A DNA stretch of 64,000 nt, taken from the NCBI GenBank assembly GCA_028752905.1, contig JAQNBH010000283.1, forward strand, positions 62,001-126,000. The letters are read 5' to 3'. The first letter of the stretch is position 1, and every line of letters starts with the position of its first letter. A program made the translations under genes and the position numbers. Below, piece after piece: positions 1 to 9,029 of this stretch. The notes beneath the pieces are model-generated. The model had not been told where the DNA came from, made no database searches, and saw nothing but the letters and a program-made list of their open reading frames with translations. This stretch comes from Cladorhizidae sp. MBARI D1340-BT2 (lineage: Eukaryota; Porifera; Demospongiae; Poecilosclerida; Cladorhizidae).

Positions 1-3000
1 ACAACATTAATGAGCTGTTTCTACTTTTTAATTGACAGAAATCGGCTTTTTGGTCAGAAATCTCCCCTATTAACCGTAAGAAGCTCTATTTTACTCCAAT
101 TGGGACGCTTTTAGCATTTTGGGGAGAAACAGTCGGAAATCCCTCATTTTGTAAAAATGGGCACATAATTTCTGTATCAACATTATTGAACTTTTCAACA
201 CTTTAAATTACAGAAAACGACTTTTGGTGTGAAATCTCTCCATTTTAACCGAAAGAAGCTCTATTGTGCTCCAATGGGGAAATATTTGAGCGTTTTTAGG
301 GAAAACAGCTCATTCTTGTCAAAATGTGCAATTTAGCTTCCTTTTCAACATTATGGAACAGAAATCTCCCCATTTTAACCGAAAGAAGAGCATTATGAGA
401 AAAACCGGTCGTTCATTCTTATAATAATGGCTTCCTTTTCAACATTATGGAACTGTTTCTACTTTTAAATGCCAGAAAATGGCTCTTGGTCTGAAATCTC
501 CCATTTTTAACCGCTATTTTATCGAGAACAATTAATGTGTTTTTTTAACGATTTAAGAAAAAAATTCTAATTTTTGTAAAAATGGGAACATTAGCTTCAT
601 TTTCAACATTATGGATCTGTTTGTACTCTTTAAATGACAGAAAACAGCTATTGGTGATAAATCTACCCTTTTTAACCGAAGAAGCTCTATTTTGCTCCAA
701 ATGAGACGAATTGAGAATTTTGAGGAAAAACGGTCTGACATCGCTCATTCTTAACAAAATATGTGCATTAGATTCCTTTACAAAATTATGCAGCTGTTTC
801 TACTCTTTAAATGATAAATTTCCCCTTTTTAACCGCTATTTTGCTCCAATTGGAACGTTTTTGAGCATTTTGAGGAAAAACAGTCTGATATCGATCATTC
901 TTATCAATATCGCACATTAGTTTCCTTTTCAACATTATGGAACTGTTTCTACTCATTAAATGATTTTTGCTAAGAAATCTGCACTTTATTACTGGAAAAA
1001 ACTCTATTTTGTTCCAATTGAGAGGAAAAACGCTCATTCTTAATAAAATACGCCAATTAGTTTCCTTTACAACATTATGGAGATGTTTCACTTTATAAAT
1101 GAATCAAAACGGCTTTTTGGTCAGAAATCGTCCCTATTAACTGTAAGAAGCTCTATTTTCATCCGGTTTTGAGCATTTGAGAAGAAACAGTCTGAAATCC
1201 CTAATTTTGAAAAAATGGGCACATTAGTTTCCGTATCAACATTATTGAACTTTTCTACACTTTAAATTACAGAAAACGACTTTTGGTGAGACATCTCCCC
1301 TCTATTTTGCTCCAATGGTGAACTTTTTGAGCGTTTTGAGGAAAAACAGCTCATTCTTGTCAAAATGTACACTGTAGCTTCCTTTTCAACATTATGGAAC
1401 AGAAATCTACCCTTTTTAACCAAAAGAAGAGCATTTTGAAAAAAACGGTCTGAAATCGCTCATTCATATCAATTTCGGCACATTAGCTTCCTTTTCAACA
1501 TTATGGAACTGTTTCTACTTTTAAATGCCAGAAATGGCTTTTGGTCAGAAATCTCCCATTTATAACCGCTATTTTAATCGAGAATCATAATAGATTTTTG
1601 GTCAAAATTGGAACATTAGCAACATTATGGCACTGTTTCTACTCTTTCAATGACAGAGACTTTTTAACCGTCTATTTTGAGAATTTTTTGGGAAAAACGG
1701 TCTGAAATCGCTCATTCTTAAACAAAATATGTGCATTAGATTCCTTTACAACATTACGCAGCTGTTTCTACTCTTTAAATGGGAAATCTCGCCTTTTTTA
1801 ACCAGAAGAAGCTCTATTTTGATCCAATTGGATCGTTTTTGAGCATTTTGAGGTAAAACAGTCTGAAATCGCTCATTCTTATCAAAATGGCACTTTAGCT
1901 TCCATTTCAACATTATGGAACTATTTCTCCACTTTAAATGAATATTTTGCTACAATTGGGACGTTTTTGAGCGTTTTGACGGGGAAAAGTCTGAAATCGC
2001 TTATTCTTGGCAAAATAGGCACTTTAGCAACATTATGGAACTGTTTGTACCCTTTAAATGACTTGCTAAGAAATCTCCCCTTTTTACCGGAAAAAATTAC
2101 ATTTTGTTCCAATTGAGATGTTTTTGAGGAAAAACCGCTCATTCTTAACAAGACGCATTAGTTTCCTTTACAACATTATCGAGCTGTTTCTACTTTTTAA
2201 TTGACAGGAAACTGGTTTTTGGTCAGAAATCTCCCCTATTAACATAAGAAGCTCTATTTTGCTCCAATTGGGACGCTTTTTAGCATTTTGAGGAGAAACA
2301 GCTGAAATCCTTAATTTTTTTTAAATGCGCACATTAGTTTCCGTATCAACATTATTGAACTTTTCATTACAGAAAACGACTTTTGGTGAGAAATCTCCAC
2401 TTTTTAACCCAAAGAGCTCTATTTTGCTCCAATTGGGACATTTTTGAGCGTTTTGAGGAAAAACAGATCATTCTTGTCAAAATGTGCACTTTAGCATGCT
2501 TTTCAACATTATGGAACAGAATCTCCCCTTTTTAATCGAAAGAAGAGCATTTTTAGAAAAAAGGTCTGAAATAGCATCAAAAGGGGCACATTAGCATGCT
2601 TTTAAACATTATGGAACTATTTCTACTCTTTAAATGGCAGAAAATGGCTTTTGGTCAGAAAACTCCACTTTTTAAGCTCTTAATTTGATCACTAATATCG
2701 AGTTTGTATATTTTTTTGGCGTTTTGTGAAAAAACGGTGTGACATCGCTCAATTTTGTCTAAATGGGAACATTACCTTCCTGTTCAACATTATGGAACTG
2801 TTTCAACTTTTTAAATGAGAGAAAACAGCTATTGGTGGGAAATCTCCCCATTTTAACCGAAAGAAGCTCTATTTGCTGCACTGAGACGTTTTTGAGAATT
2901 TTGAGGCTCAAATCGCTCATTCTTAAAATATGTGCATTAGATTCCTTTACAACGTTATGCAGCTGTTTCTACTCTTTAAATGAGATATCTCCCCTTTTTT

Positions 3001-3519
3001 AACCAGAAGAAGCTCTATTTTGATCCAATTGCATCGTTTTTGAGCATTTTGAGGTAAAACAGTCTAAAATCGCTCCTCTTATCAAAATGGCACATTAGCT
3101 TTCTTTGGAACATTATGGAACTGTTTCTCCACTTTAAATGAATATTTTGCTTCAATTGGGACGTTTTTGAGGAAAAGTTCTGAAATTGCTCATTCTCAGT
3201 AGTTTTCTATTAAACATGAAACTGTTTCTACACTTTAAATGACAGAAAAACGCTTTTGGTGAGAAATTTACCCTTTTTAACCTCAATTTTGCTCCAATTG
3301 GGACATTTTTGAGCGTTTAAGGAAAAACAGTCTGAAATAGCTCATTCTTGTCAATGGATAACTTTTGAACATTATTTAAATGTTTCTACTCTTTTAAATA
3401 ACAGAAAACGGCTTTTGTTCAGAAGTCTCCGCTTTTTAAACCTATTTTAATCCAATCGGGTCGTTTTTGGGGGGTTTGAGGAAAAACTCTGAAATCTTTC
3501 AATATTGTCATAATGGGCA
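1..3519 (+). repeat. SatA AT-rich satellite array, forward
   Basis: Diverged tandem monomers repeat a fixed order of landmarks: a CAACATTATGGAAC block, a CTCTTTAAATGACAG block, GAAATCTCCCC, a GAAGCTCTATTTTGCTCCAATTGGG-like block, TTTTGAGCGTTTTGAGG, then a GCTCATTCTT block. Successive CAACATTATGG landmarks lie about 105-180 bp apart, so monomers vary in length by internal deletion. No RNA gene or convincing reading frame is visible. The short frames here are monomer read-through on either strand. Confidence 0.9.
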
Positions 3520-3690
3520 CAGTACAAAGCAACTGTACAAAGCCACTGTACAACGCCAATGTACAAAGCCACTATACAAAGCCACTGTACAAAGCCAATG
3601 TACAAAGCCACTGTAAAAAGCTACTGCACAAATCCACTGCACAAAGCCACTGCACAAAGCCACTATACAAAAACCACTCTACAAAGCCAC
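3520..3690 (-). repeat. 13-bp minisatellite block (reverse orientation)
   Basis: About thirteen units of ACAAAGCCACTGT, with variants such as AATGTACAAAGCC and CTGCACAAAGCC. This is the reverse complement of the GTACAGTGGCTTT blocks found inside the following tRNA-like array. It forms the exact border between SatA and that array. Confidence 0.9.
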
Positions 3691-3738
3691 AACTCCAACT
3701 GCAGGCACAGCACGACATGACAGGAAAGAAAGAAAACT

Positions 3739-3810
3739 GACCCAGACAGGATTCGAACCTGCAACCTCCAACTTACATGGTTAGTGCTCTAGCCATTAAG
3801 CCACTGGGGC
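3739..3810 (-). tRNA. tRNA-Thr(TGT)-like sequence, copy 1 locus 1
   Basis: Read on the minus strand it folds as a cloverleaf: acceptor GCCCCAG with CTGGGTC (one mismatch at 2-71), T8 G9, D stem GCTT/GAGC, a five-pair anticodon stem, loop CATGTAA, variable AGGTT and a five-pair T stem. The A box (TGGCTTAATGG) is near consensus. The loop gives anticodon TGT (Thr), but position 33 is A where tRNAs have U. The overall sequence also resembles eukaryotic tRNA-Thr(TGT). This locus has a U-G pair in the anticodon stem and a TTCGAAT T-loop. A TTTT run follows within a few bases. The A33 and tandem context argue for a pseudo-tRNA or SINE head rather than a translational tRNA. Confidence 0.5.
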
Positions 3811-3839
3811 CTCCTGGCTAGAGCTAGGTGCTGTACAAG

Positions 3840-3859
3840 TACGTAGTCTAAACTACGTA
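3840..3859. repeat. Perfect 7-bp inverted repeat, copy 1 only
   Basis: TACGTAG and CTACGTA are separated by six bases. Copy 2 (near 16910) lacks the second arm and is 5 bp shorter here, so the arm looks like a templated insertion in copy 1. Confidence 0.7.
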
Positions 3860-3993
3860 GGGGGGTTCACATCCCCATGTGTCAGGGGGCGACTACTTGC
3901 CTGATGATCATTACCCGTTCTCACTGCCTCTGTCACATAATACTGGGCTGGGACCACTGTTGATCCCATTACTCTGCTTGGAGTCAGGGTTTG

Positions 3994-4054
3994 TTTTGTA
4001 CCGTGGCTTTGTACAGTGGCTTTGTACAGTGGCTTTGTACATTTGCTTTGTACG
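3994..4054 (+). repeat. 13-bp minisatellite block
   Basis: About four units of GTACAGTGGCTTT (first unit ACCG, last ACATTTGC), inserted in the tRNA-like unit at the GGGTTT site used by the other blocks. This unit then lacks the usual CAAGCTCAATGAACTCC segment. Confidence 0.85.
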
Positions 4055-4078
4055 ACATGACAGAAAAGAAAGAAAACC

Positions 4079-4150
4079 GACCCAGACAGGACTCGAACCT
4101 GCAACCTCCAACTTACATGGTTGGTGCTATAGCCATTAAGCCACTGGGGC
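4079..4150 (-). tRNA. tRNA-Thr(TGT)-like sequence, copy 1 locus 2
   Basis: Full 72 nt with a perfect B box (GGTTCGAGTCC). One change in the D stem (TAGC instead of GAGC) breaks its innermost pair. Anticodon loop CATGTAA as at locus 1. Confidence 0.45.
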
Positions 4151-4389
4151 CTCCTGGCTAGAGCTAGGTGCTGGAGAAGTAATTAGTCTGAACTGGAGGG
4201 TTCACATCCCCAAGTGTCAGGGGGCGACTACTTGTAAGATGATCATTACCTGTTCTCCCTCCCTTCTGTCACATCATACTGGGCTGGGACCACTGTTGAT
4301 CCCATTACTCTGCTTGGAGTCACGGCGAGGGGAGCTCAATGAACTCCAACTGCAGGCCCAGCACGACATGACAGAAAAGAAAGAAAACC

Positions 4390-4451
4390 GACGCAGACAA
4401 GACTCGAACCTGCTTACATGGTTGGTACTCTAGACATTAAGCCACTGGGGC
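4390..4451 (-). pseudogene. Truncated tRNA-Thr-like sequence, locus 3
   Basis: Ten bases are missing: the anticodon stem 3' side and the variable region run directly into the T arm, so no cloverleaf can form. It also carries GACGCAG at the acceptor and changes in the A box (TAGACATT on the plus strand). Clear pseudogene. Confidence 0.75.
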
Positions 4452-4688
4452 CTCCTGGGTAGAGCTAGGCGCTGGACAAGTAATTAGTCTGAACTGAGGG
4501 GTTCACATACCCAATGTCAGAGGGCGTGAAGATCATTACCCATTCTCCCTCCCCTCTGTCACAGCTGGAACCACTGTTGATTCCATTGCAATGCTGGGAG
4601 TCAGGGGGAGGGGCTAGGGTTTTTATGAGCAAGCTCAATGAACTCCAACTGCAGGCGCACCACGACATGACAGAAAAGAAAGAAAACC

Positions 4689-4760
4689 GACCCAGACAGG
4701 ACTCGAACCTGCAACCTCCAACTTACATGATTGGTGCTCTAGCCATTAAGCCACTGGGGC
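4689..4760 (-). tRNA. tRNA-Thr(TGT)-like sequence, copy 1 locus 4
   Basis: Full length with intact A and B boxes. The closing pair of the anticodon stem is U-G instead of C-G. Confidence 0.5.
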
Positions 4761-4784
4761 CTCCTGGCTAGAGCTAGGCGCTGG

Positions 4785-4845
4785 ACAAGTACTTAGTCTG
4801 AACTGGGGGGTTCACATCCACAAGTGTCAGGGGGCCACTACTTGT
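4785..4845. other. Conserved hairpin segment of the tRNA-like unit
   Basis: The outer stem ACAAGTA..AGTC pairs with (G/C)ACTACTTGT, TGA with TCA, ACT with AGT, and GGGG with CC(A)C around a TTCACAT loop. It lies just upstream of the minus-strand tRNA-like sequence. One outer-stem base is changed here (CCACTACTTGT). Confidence 0.55.
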
Positions 4846-4950
4846 GTGATGATCATTACCCGTTCTCACTCCCCTCTGTCACATCATACTGGGCTGGGAC
4901 CACTGTTGATCCCATTACTCTGCTTGGAGTCAGGGGGAGGGACTAGGGTT

Positions 4951-4996
4951 TTTGTACAGTGGCTTTGTACAGTGGCTTTGTACAGTGGCTTTGTAG
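4951..4996 (+). repeat. 13-bp minisatellite block
   Basis: Three and a half units of GTACAGTGGCTTT followed by GGGCTAGGACTAG, lying between two copies of the CTAGGGTTTTTGT motif of the unit. Confidence 0.85.
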
Positions 4997-5086
4997 GGCT
5001 AGGACTAGTGGCTAGGGTTTTTGTGAGCAAGCTCAATGAACTCCAACTGCAGGCCCAGCACGACATGACAGAAAAGAAAGAAAACC

Positions 5087-5238
5087 AACCCAGACAGGAG
5101 ACTCGAACCTGCAACCTCCAACTTACATGGTTGGTGCTCTAGCACTGTGGCCTCTAGCCATTAAGCCACTGTGACAGGACTCGAACCTGCAACCTCCAAC
5201 TTACATGGTTGGTGCTCTAGCCATTAAGCCACTGGGGC
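5087..5238 (-). pseudogene. Dimeric tRNA-Thr-like sequence, locus 5
   Basis: Two tRNA-like copies are fused head to tail. The lower-coordinate copy (5087-about 5172) has an AG insertion near the T arm and an insertion in the D region. The upper copy (about 5167-5238) keeps its D, anticodon and T arms, but its 3' acceptor strand is replaced by the junction. It looks like an internal duplication of one unit. Confidence 0.7.
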
Positions 5239-5427
5239 CTCCTGGCAAGAGCTAGGCGCTGGACAAGTACTTAGATGAACTGTGTGGTTCATATCCACAA
5301 GTGTAAGGGGGCGACTACTTGTGTGATGATCATTACCCGTTCTCCCTCCCCTCTGTCACATCATACTGGGCTGGGACCACTGTTGATCCAATTACTCTGC
5401 TTTGAGTCAGGGGGAGGGGCTAGGGGT

Positions 5428-5525
5428 TTTGTACCGTGGCTTTGTACAGTGGCTTTGTACAGTGGCTTGGTACATTTGCTTTGTACACTGGCTTTGTACA
5501 GTGGCTTTGTACAGTGGCTTTGTAT
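5428..5525 (+). repeat. 13-bp minisatellite block
   Basis: About seven and a half units of GTACAGTGGCTTT with variants ACCG, CTTGG, ACATTTGC and ACACTGGC. It is bordered by GGGGCTAGGGGTTTT on the left and by GGCTAGGGCTAGGGGCTAGGG on the right. Confidence 0.85.
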
Positions 5526-5615
5526 GGCTAGGGCTAGGGGCTAGGGTTTTTGTGAGCAAGCTCAACGAACTGCAACTGCAGGCCCAGCACGATATGACAG
5601 AAAAGAAAGAAAACC

Positions 5616-5688
5616 GACCCAGACAGGACTCGAACCAGAACCTCCAACTTATACATGGTTGGTGCTCTAGCCATTAAGCCACTGGGGC
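5616..5688 (-). pseudogene. tRNA-Thr-like sequence, variant class b, locus 6
   Basis: The T stem 3' of CGAACC is altered (CCAGAACC) and the anticodon loop has gained two bases (plus-strand TTATACATGG), giving a nine-base loop. The A box is intact. The same variant recurs at 6614, 18679, 19677 and 20774. Confidence 0.65.
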
Positions 5689-5948
5689 CTCCTGGCTAGA
5701 GCTAGGCGCTGGTCAAGTACTTAGTCTGAACTGGGGGGTTCACATCCACAAATGTCAAGGGGGCGAATACTTGTTTGATGATAATTACCCGTTCTCCCTC
5801 CCATCTGTGATATCATACTGGACTGGGACCACTGATGATCCCATTACTGTGCGCTTGGGGTCAGGGGGAGGGGCTAGGGTTTTTGTGAGCAAGCTCAATG
5901 AACTCCAACTGCAGGCCCAGTACGACATGACAGAAAAGAAAGAAAACC

Positions 5949-6019
5949 GACGCTGACAGTATTGAACCTGCAACCTCCAATTTAAATGGTTGGTGCTATA
6001 GCCATTAAGCCACTGGGGC
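5949..6019 (-). pseudogene. Degenerate tRNA-Thr-like sequence, locus 7
   Basis: The acceptor (GACGCTG), T-loop (ATTGAACC, one base short) and anticodon loop (TTTAAATGG) are all altered. The B box is damaged, so polymerase III activity is unlikely. Confidence 0.65.
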
Positions 6020-6293
6020 CTCCTGGCTATAGCTAGGTGCTGGAGAAGTAATTAGTGTGAACTGGAGGGTTCACATCCACAAGTGTCAGGGGGCGACTAC
6101 TTGTGTGATGATCATTATCCGTTCTCCCTCCCTTCTGTCACATCATCCCTTCTGTCACATCATACTGGGCTGGGACCACTTTTGATCTCATTACTCTGCT
6201 TGGAGTCAGGGGGAGGGGATAGGGGTTTTGTGAGCAAGCTCAATGAACTCCAACTGCAGGCCCAGCACGACATGACAGAAAAGAAAGAAAACC

Positions 6294-6366
6294 GACCCAG
6301 AACAGGACTCGAACCTGCAACCTCCAACTTACATGGTTGGTGCTCTAGCCATTAAGCCACTGGCGC
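6294..6366 (-). tRNA. tRNA-Thr(TGT)-like sequence, copy 1 locus 8
   Basis: All arms are present, but there is one extra base between acceptor and T stem (CCAGAACAGG) and an acceptor change (CTGGCGC). A and B boxes intact. Confidence 0.4.
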
Positions 6367-6613
6367 TTCCTGGCTAGAGCTAGGCGCTAGACAAGTAATT
6401 AGTCTGAACTGTGGGGTTCACATCCCCAAGTGTCAGGGGGCATGATGATCATTACCCATTCTCCCTCCCCTCTGTCACATCATACTGGGCTGGAAACACC
6501 GTTGATTCCATTACTCTGCTTGGAGTCAGGGGGAGGGGCTAGGGTTTTTGTGAGCAAGCTCAATGAACTCCAACTGCAGGCCCAGCACGACATGACAGAA
6601 AAGAAAGAAAACC

Positions 6614-6686
6614 GACCCAGACAAGACTCGAACCAGAACCTCCAACTTATACATGGTTGGTGCTCTAGCCATTAAGCCATTAGGGC
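6614..6686 (-). pseudogene. tRNA-Thr-like sequence, variant class b, locus 9
   Basis: Same two-base anticodon-loop insertion and damaged T stem as at 5616, plus an acceptor change (ATTAGGGC). Confidence 0.65.
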
Positions 6687-6880
6687 CTCCTGGCTAGAGC
6701 TAGGCGCTGGACAAGTAATTAGTCTGAACTGGTGGTTTCACATCCCCAAGTGTCATCAAGGGGGCGACTACTTGTGTGATGATCATTACCCATTCTCACT
6801 CCCCTCTGGCACATCATACAGGGCTGGGACCACTGTTGATCCCATTATTCTGCTTGGAATCAGGGGGAGGGGCTAGGGTT

Positions 6881-7004
6881 TTTGTACCGTGGCTTTGTAC
6901 AGTGGCTTTGTACATTTGCATTGTACAGTGGCTTTGTAGAGTGGCTATGTAGAGTAGCTTTGTACAGTGGCTTTGTACAGTGGCTTTGTACAGTGGCTTT
7001 GTAG
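6881..7004 (+). repeat. 13-bp minisatellite block, longest in copy 1
   Basis: About nine and a half units of GTACAGTGGCTTT with variants AGAGTGGC, AGAGTAGC and ACATTTGC. The copy-2 counterpart (about 19945-20040) has exactly two units fewer (26 bp). GGGCTAGGGCTAAGGGCTAGGG follows. Confidence 0.9.
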
Positions 7005-7094
7005 GGCTAGGGCTAAGGGCTAGGGTTTTTATGAGCAAGCTTATTGAACTCCAACTGCAGGCCCAGCACGACATGACAGAAAAGAAAGAAAACC

Positions 7095-7166
7095 GATGCA
7101 GACAGGACTCGAACCTGCAACCTCCAACTTACATGGTTGGTGCTCTAGCCATTAAGCCACTGCGGC
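7095..7166 (-). tRNA. tRNA-Thr(TGT)-like sequence with compensatory acceptor change, locus 10
   Basis: Full 72 nt with perfect A and B boxes. The acceptor strands read GCCGCAG and CTGCATC. Relative to the common form, pair 4-69 has changed from C-G to G-C on both sides, while pair 3-70 is now mismatched. Confidence 0.5.
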
Positions 7167-7190
7167 CTCCTGGCTATAGCTAGGCGCTGG

Positions 7191-7255
7191 ACAAGTAATT
7201 AGTCTGAACTGGGGGGTTCACATCCCCAAGTGTCATCAAGGGGGCGACTACTTGT
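7191..7255. other. Conserved hairpin segment of the tRNA-like unit (representative)
   Basis: The outer stem ACAAGTA(ATT)AGTC pairs with GACTACTTGT. Inside, TGA pairs with TCA, ACT with AGT, and GGGG with CCCC around a GGTTCACAT loop, leaving a G-rich bulge. The same arrangement occurs in most units of both arrays, about 20-25 bp upstream of the minus-strand tRNA-like sequence. Its function is unknown. Confidence 0.6.
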
Positions 7256-7427
7256 GTGATAATCATTACCTGTTCTCCCTCCCCTCTGTCACATCATACT
7301 GGGCTGGGACTACTGTTGATCCCATTACTCTGCTTGGGGTCAGGGGGAGGGGCTAGGGTATTTGTGAACAAGCTCAATGAACTCCAACTGCAGGCCCAGC
7401 ACGACACGACAGAAAAGAAAGTAAACC

Positions 7428-7489
7428 GACCCAGACAGGTCTCGAACCTACTTACATGGTTGGTGCTCTAGCCATTAAGCCACTGGGGC
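7428..7489 (-). pseudogene. Truncated tRNA-Thr-like sequence, locus 11
   Basis: Same ten-base loss as at 4390, with ACACGACAGAAAAG and GTAAACC in the flank. This locus marks the place where copy 2 has its four extra units. Confidence 0.75.
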
Positions 7490-7670
7490 CTCCTGGCTAG
7501 AGCTTGGCGCTGGAGAAGTAATTAGTCTGAACTGTGGGGTTCACATACCCAAGTGTCAGGGGGCGTGATGATCATTACCCGTTCTCCCTCCCCTCTGTCA
7601 CATCATACTGGGCTGGAACCACTGTTGATCCCATTACTCTGCTTGGGGTCAGGGGGAGGGGCTAGGGTTT

Positions 7671-7728
7671 TTGTACCGTGGCTTTGTACAGTGGCTTTGT
7701 AGAGTAGCTTTGTACAGTGGCTTTGTAG
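7671..7728 (+). repeat. 13-bp minisatellite block
   Basis: About four and a half units (ACCG, ACAG, AGAGTAGC, ACAG types), followed by GGGCTAGGGCTAAGGACTAGGG. Confidence 0.85.
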
Positions 7729-7818
7729 GGCTAGGGCTAAGGACTAGGGTTTTTATGAGCAAGCTTAATGAACTCCAACTGCAGGCCCAGCAAGACATGA
7801 CAGAAAAGAAAGAAAACC

Positions 7819-7890
7819 GACCCAAACAGGACTCGAACCTGCGACCTCCAACTTACATGGTTGGTGCTCTAGCCATTAAGCCACTGGGGC
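7819..7890 (-). tRNA. tRNA-Thr(TGT)-like sequence, copy 1 locus 12
   Basis: Full length. The change to CCCAAACAGG converts acceptor pair 7-66 to G-U, and one variable-loop base differs. A and B boxes intact. Confidence 0.5.
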
Positions 7891-8147
7891 CTCCTGGCTA
7901 TAGCTAGGCGCTGGACAAGTATTTAGTCTGAACTGGGGGGTTCACATCCCCAAGTGTCAAGGGGGCGACTACTTGTGTGATGATCATTACCCGTTCTCCC
8001 TCCACCCGTCTAATCATACTGGGCTGGGACCACTGTTGATCCCATTATTCTGCTTGGAGTCAGTGGGAGGGGCTAGGGTTTTTGTGAGCAAGCTCAATGA
8101 ACTCCAACTGCAGGCCCAGCACGACATGACAGAAAAGAAAGAAAACC

Positions 8148-8219
8148 GACCCAGACAGGACTCGAACCTGCAACCTCCAACTTACATGGTTGGTGCTCTA
8201 GCCATAAAGCCACTGGGGC
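8148..8219 (-). tRNA. tRNA-Thr(TGT)-like sequence, copy 1 locus 13
   Basis: Full length with a perfect B box. The A box has one change (TGGCTTTATGG). Confidence 0.5.
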
Positions 8220-8389
8220 TTCCTGGCAAGAGCTAGGCGCTGGACAAGTACTTAGATGAACTGGGGGGTTCATATCCACAAGTGTAAGGGGGGACTATTT
8301 GTGTGATGATCATTACCCGTTCTGCCTCCCCTCTGTCACATCATACTGGGCTGGGACCACTGTTGATCCCATTACTCTGCTTTGAGTCA

Positions 8390-8401
8390 GGGGGGGGGGG
8401 C
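8390..8401 (+). repeat. Poly-G run in the tRNA-like unit
   Basis: About eleven to twelve consecutive G replace the usual GGGGGAGGGG. The copy-2 counterpart near 22863 is about three bases longer, as expected for a slipping homopolymer. Confidence 0.7.
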
Positions 8402-8475
8402 TAGGGTATTTGTGAGCAAGATCAATGAACTCCAACTGCAGGCCCAGCACGACATGACAGAAAAGAAAGAAAACC

Positions 8476-8547
8476 GACCCAGACAGGACTCGAACCTGCA
8501 ACCTCCAACTTACATGGTTGGTGCTCTAGCCATTAAGCCACCGGGGC
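8476..8547 (-). tRNA. tRNA-Thr(TGT)-like sequence, copy 1 locus 14
   Basis: Full length with perfect A and B boxes. Acceptor position 6 is G (CCGGGGC on the plus strand), making a G-U pair. Confidence 0.5.
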
Positions 8548-8808
8548 CTCCTGGCTATAGCTAGGCGCTGGACAAGTAATTAGTCTGAACTGGGGGGTTC
8601 ACATCCCCAAGTGTCATCAAGGGGGCGACTACTTGTGTGATAATGATTACCCGTTCTCCTTCCCCTCTGTCACATCATACTGGGCTGGGACCACTGTTGA
8701 TCCCATTATTCTGCTTGGAGTCAGGGGGAGTGGCTAGGATATTTGTGAGCAAGCTCAATGAACTCCAACTGCAGGCCCATCACGACATGACAGAAAAGAA
8801 AGAAAACC

Positions 8809-8880
8809 AACCCAGACAGGACTCGAACCTGCAACCTCCAACTTACATGGTTGGTGCTCTACCCATTAAGCCACTGGGGC
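8809..8880 (-). tRNA. tRNA-Thr(TGT)-like sequence, copy 1 locus 15
   Basis: Full length. AACCCAG gives a G-U first acceptor pair, and the D loop reads AATGGGTA. It is the last unit before the array meets SatB. Confidence 0.5.
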
Positions 8881-9029
8881 CTCCTGGCAAGAGCTAGGCA
8901 CTGGAAAAGTACTTAGCTGAACTGGGGGGTTCACATCCACAAGTGTCAGGGGGCGACTACTTGTGTGATGATCATTACCAGTTCTCCCTCCCCTCTGTCA
9001 CATCATACTGGGCTGGGACCACTGTTGAT

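Larger units (their letters stand above)
3691..9029 (-). repeat. Tandem tRNA-Thr-like unit array, copy 1
   Basis: Fifteen loci in tandem with a basic period of about 300-345 bp, lengthened where a 13-bp minisatellite block is present. On the minus strand each unit reads: a hairpin-forming segment, about 20 nt of spacer, a 72-nt tRNA-like sequence, a T-run-rich stretch (TTTTCTTTCTTTTC) that could stop RNA polymerase III, then about 170 bp of conserved body containing CTGCAG and an ATGATCAT palindrome. It could be a tRNA-derived SINE that became tandem, or an amplified tRNA pseudogene. Short frames in both strands are read-through of the unit. Confidence 0.85.

Noticed and set aside
545..757. 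60-95-residue frames throughout SatA on both strands
   Set aside because: They start and stop at repeated monomer positions, recur wherever the monomer recurs, and have no domain or codon signal.
3739..3810. Functional cytosolic tRNA-Thr genes
   Set aside because: A33 in the anticodon loop, an acceptor mismatch at 2-71, and a tandem context full of truncated copies make a role in translation unlikely. They are kept as tRNA-like features with moderate confidence.
7143..7250. A second, plus-strand tRNA hidden in the unit (CCTCCTGG...TTCACAT...CAGGGGGC)
   Set aside because: The terminal strands and a T-arm-like hairpin pair, but the D and anticodon arms do not fit tRNA geometry and extra bases separate the T arm from the acceptor. 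The simple hairpin explains it better.
3853..9029. Frames of 60-98 residues in the tRNA-like arrays, such as those containing KLNELQLQAQHDMTEKKENRP
   Set aside because: These are translations of the conserved unit, including the tRNA-like sequence, on both strands. The conservation is explained by the repeat, and the frames break wherever units differ by an indel.
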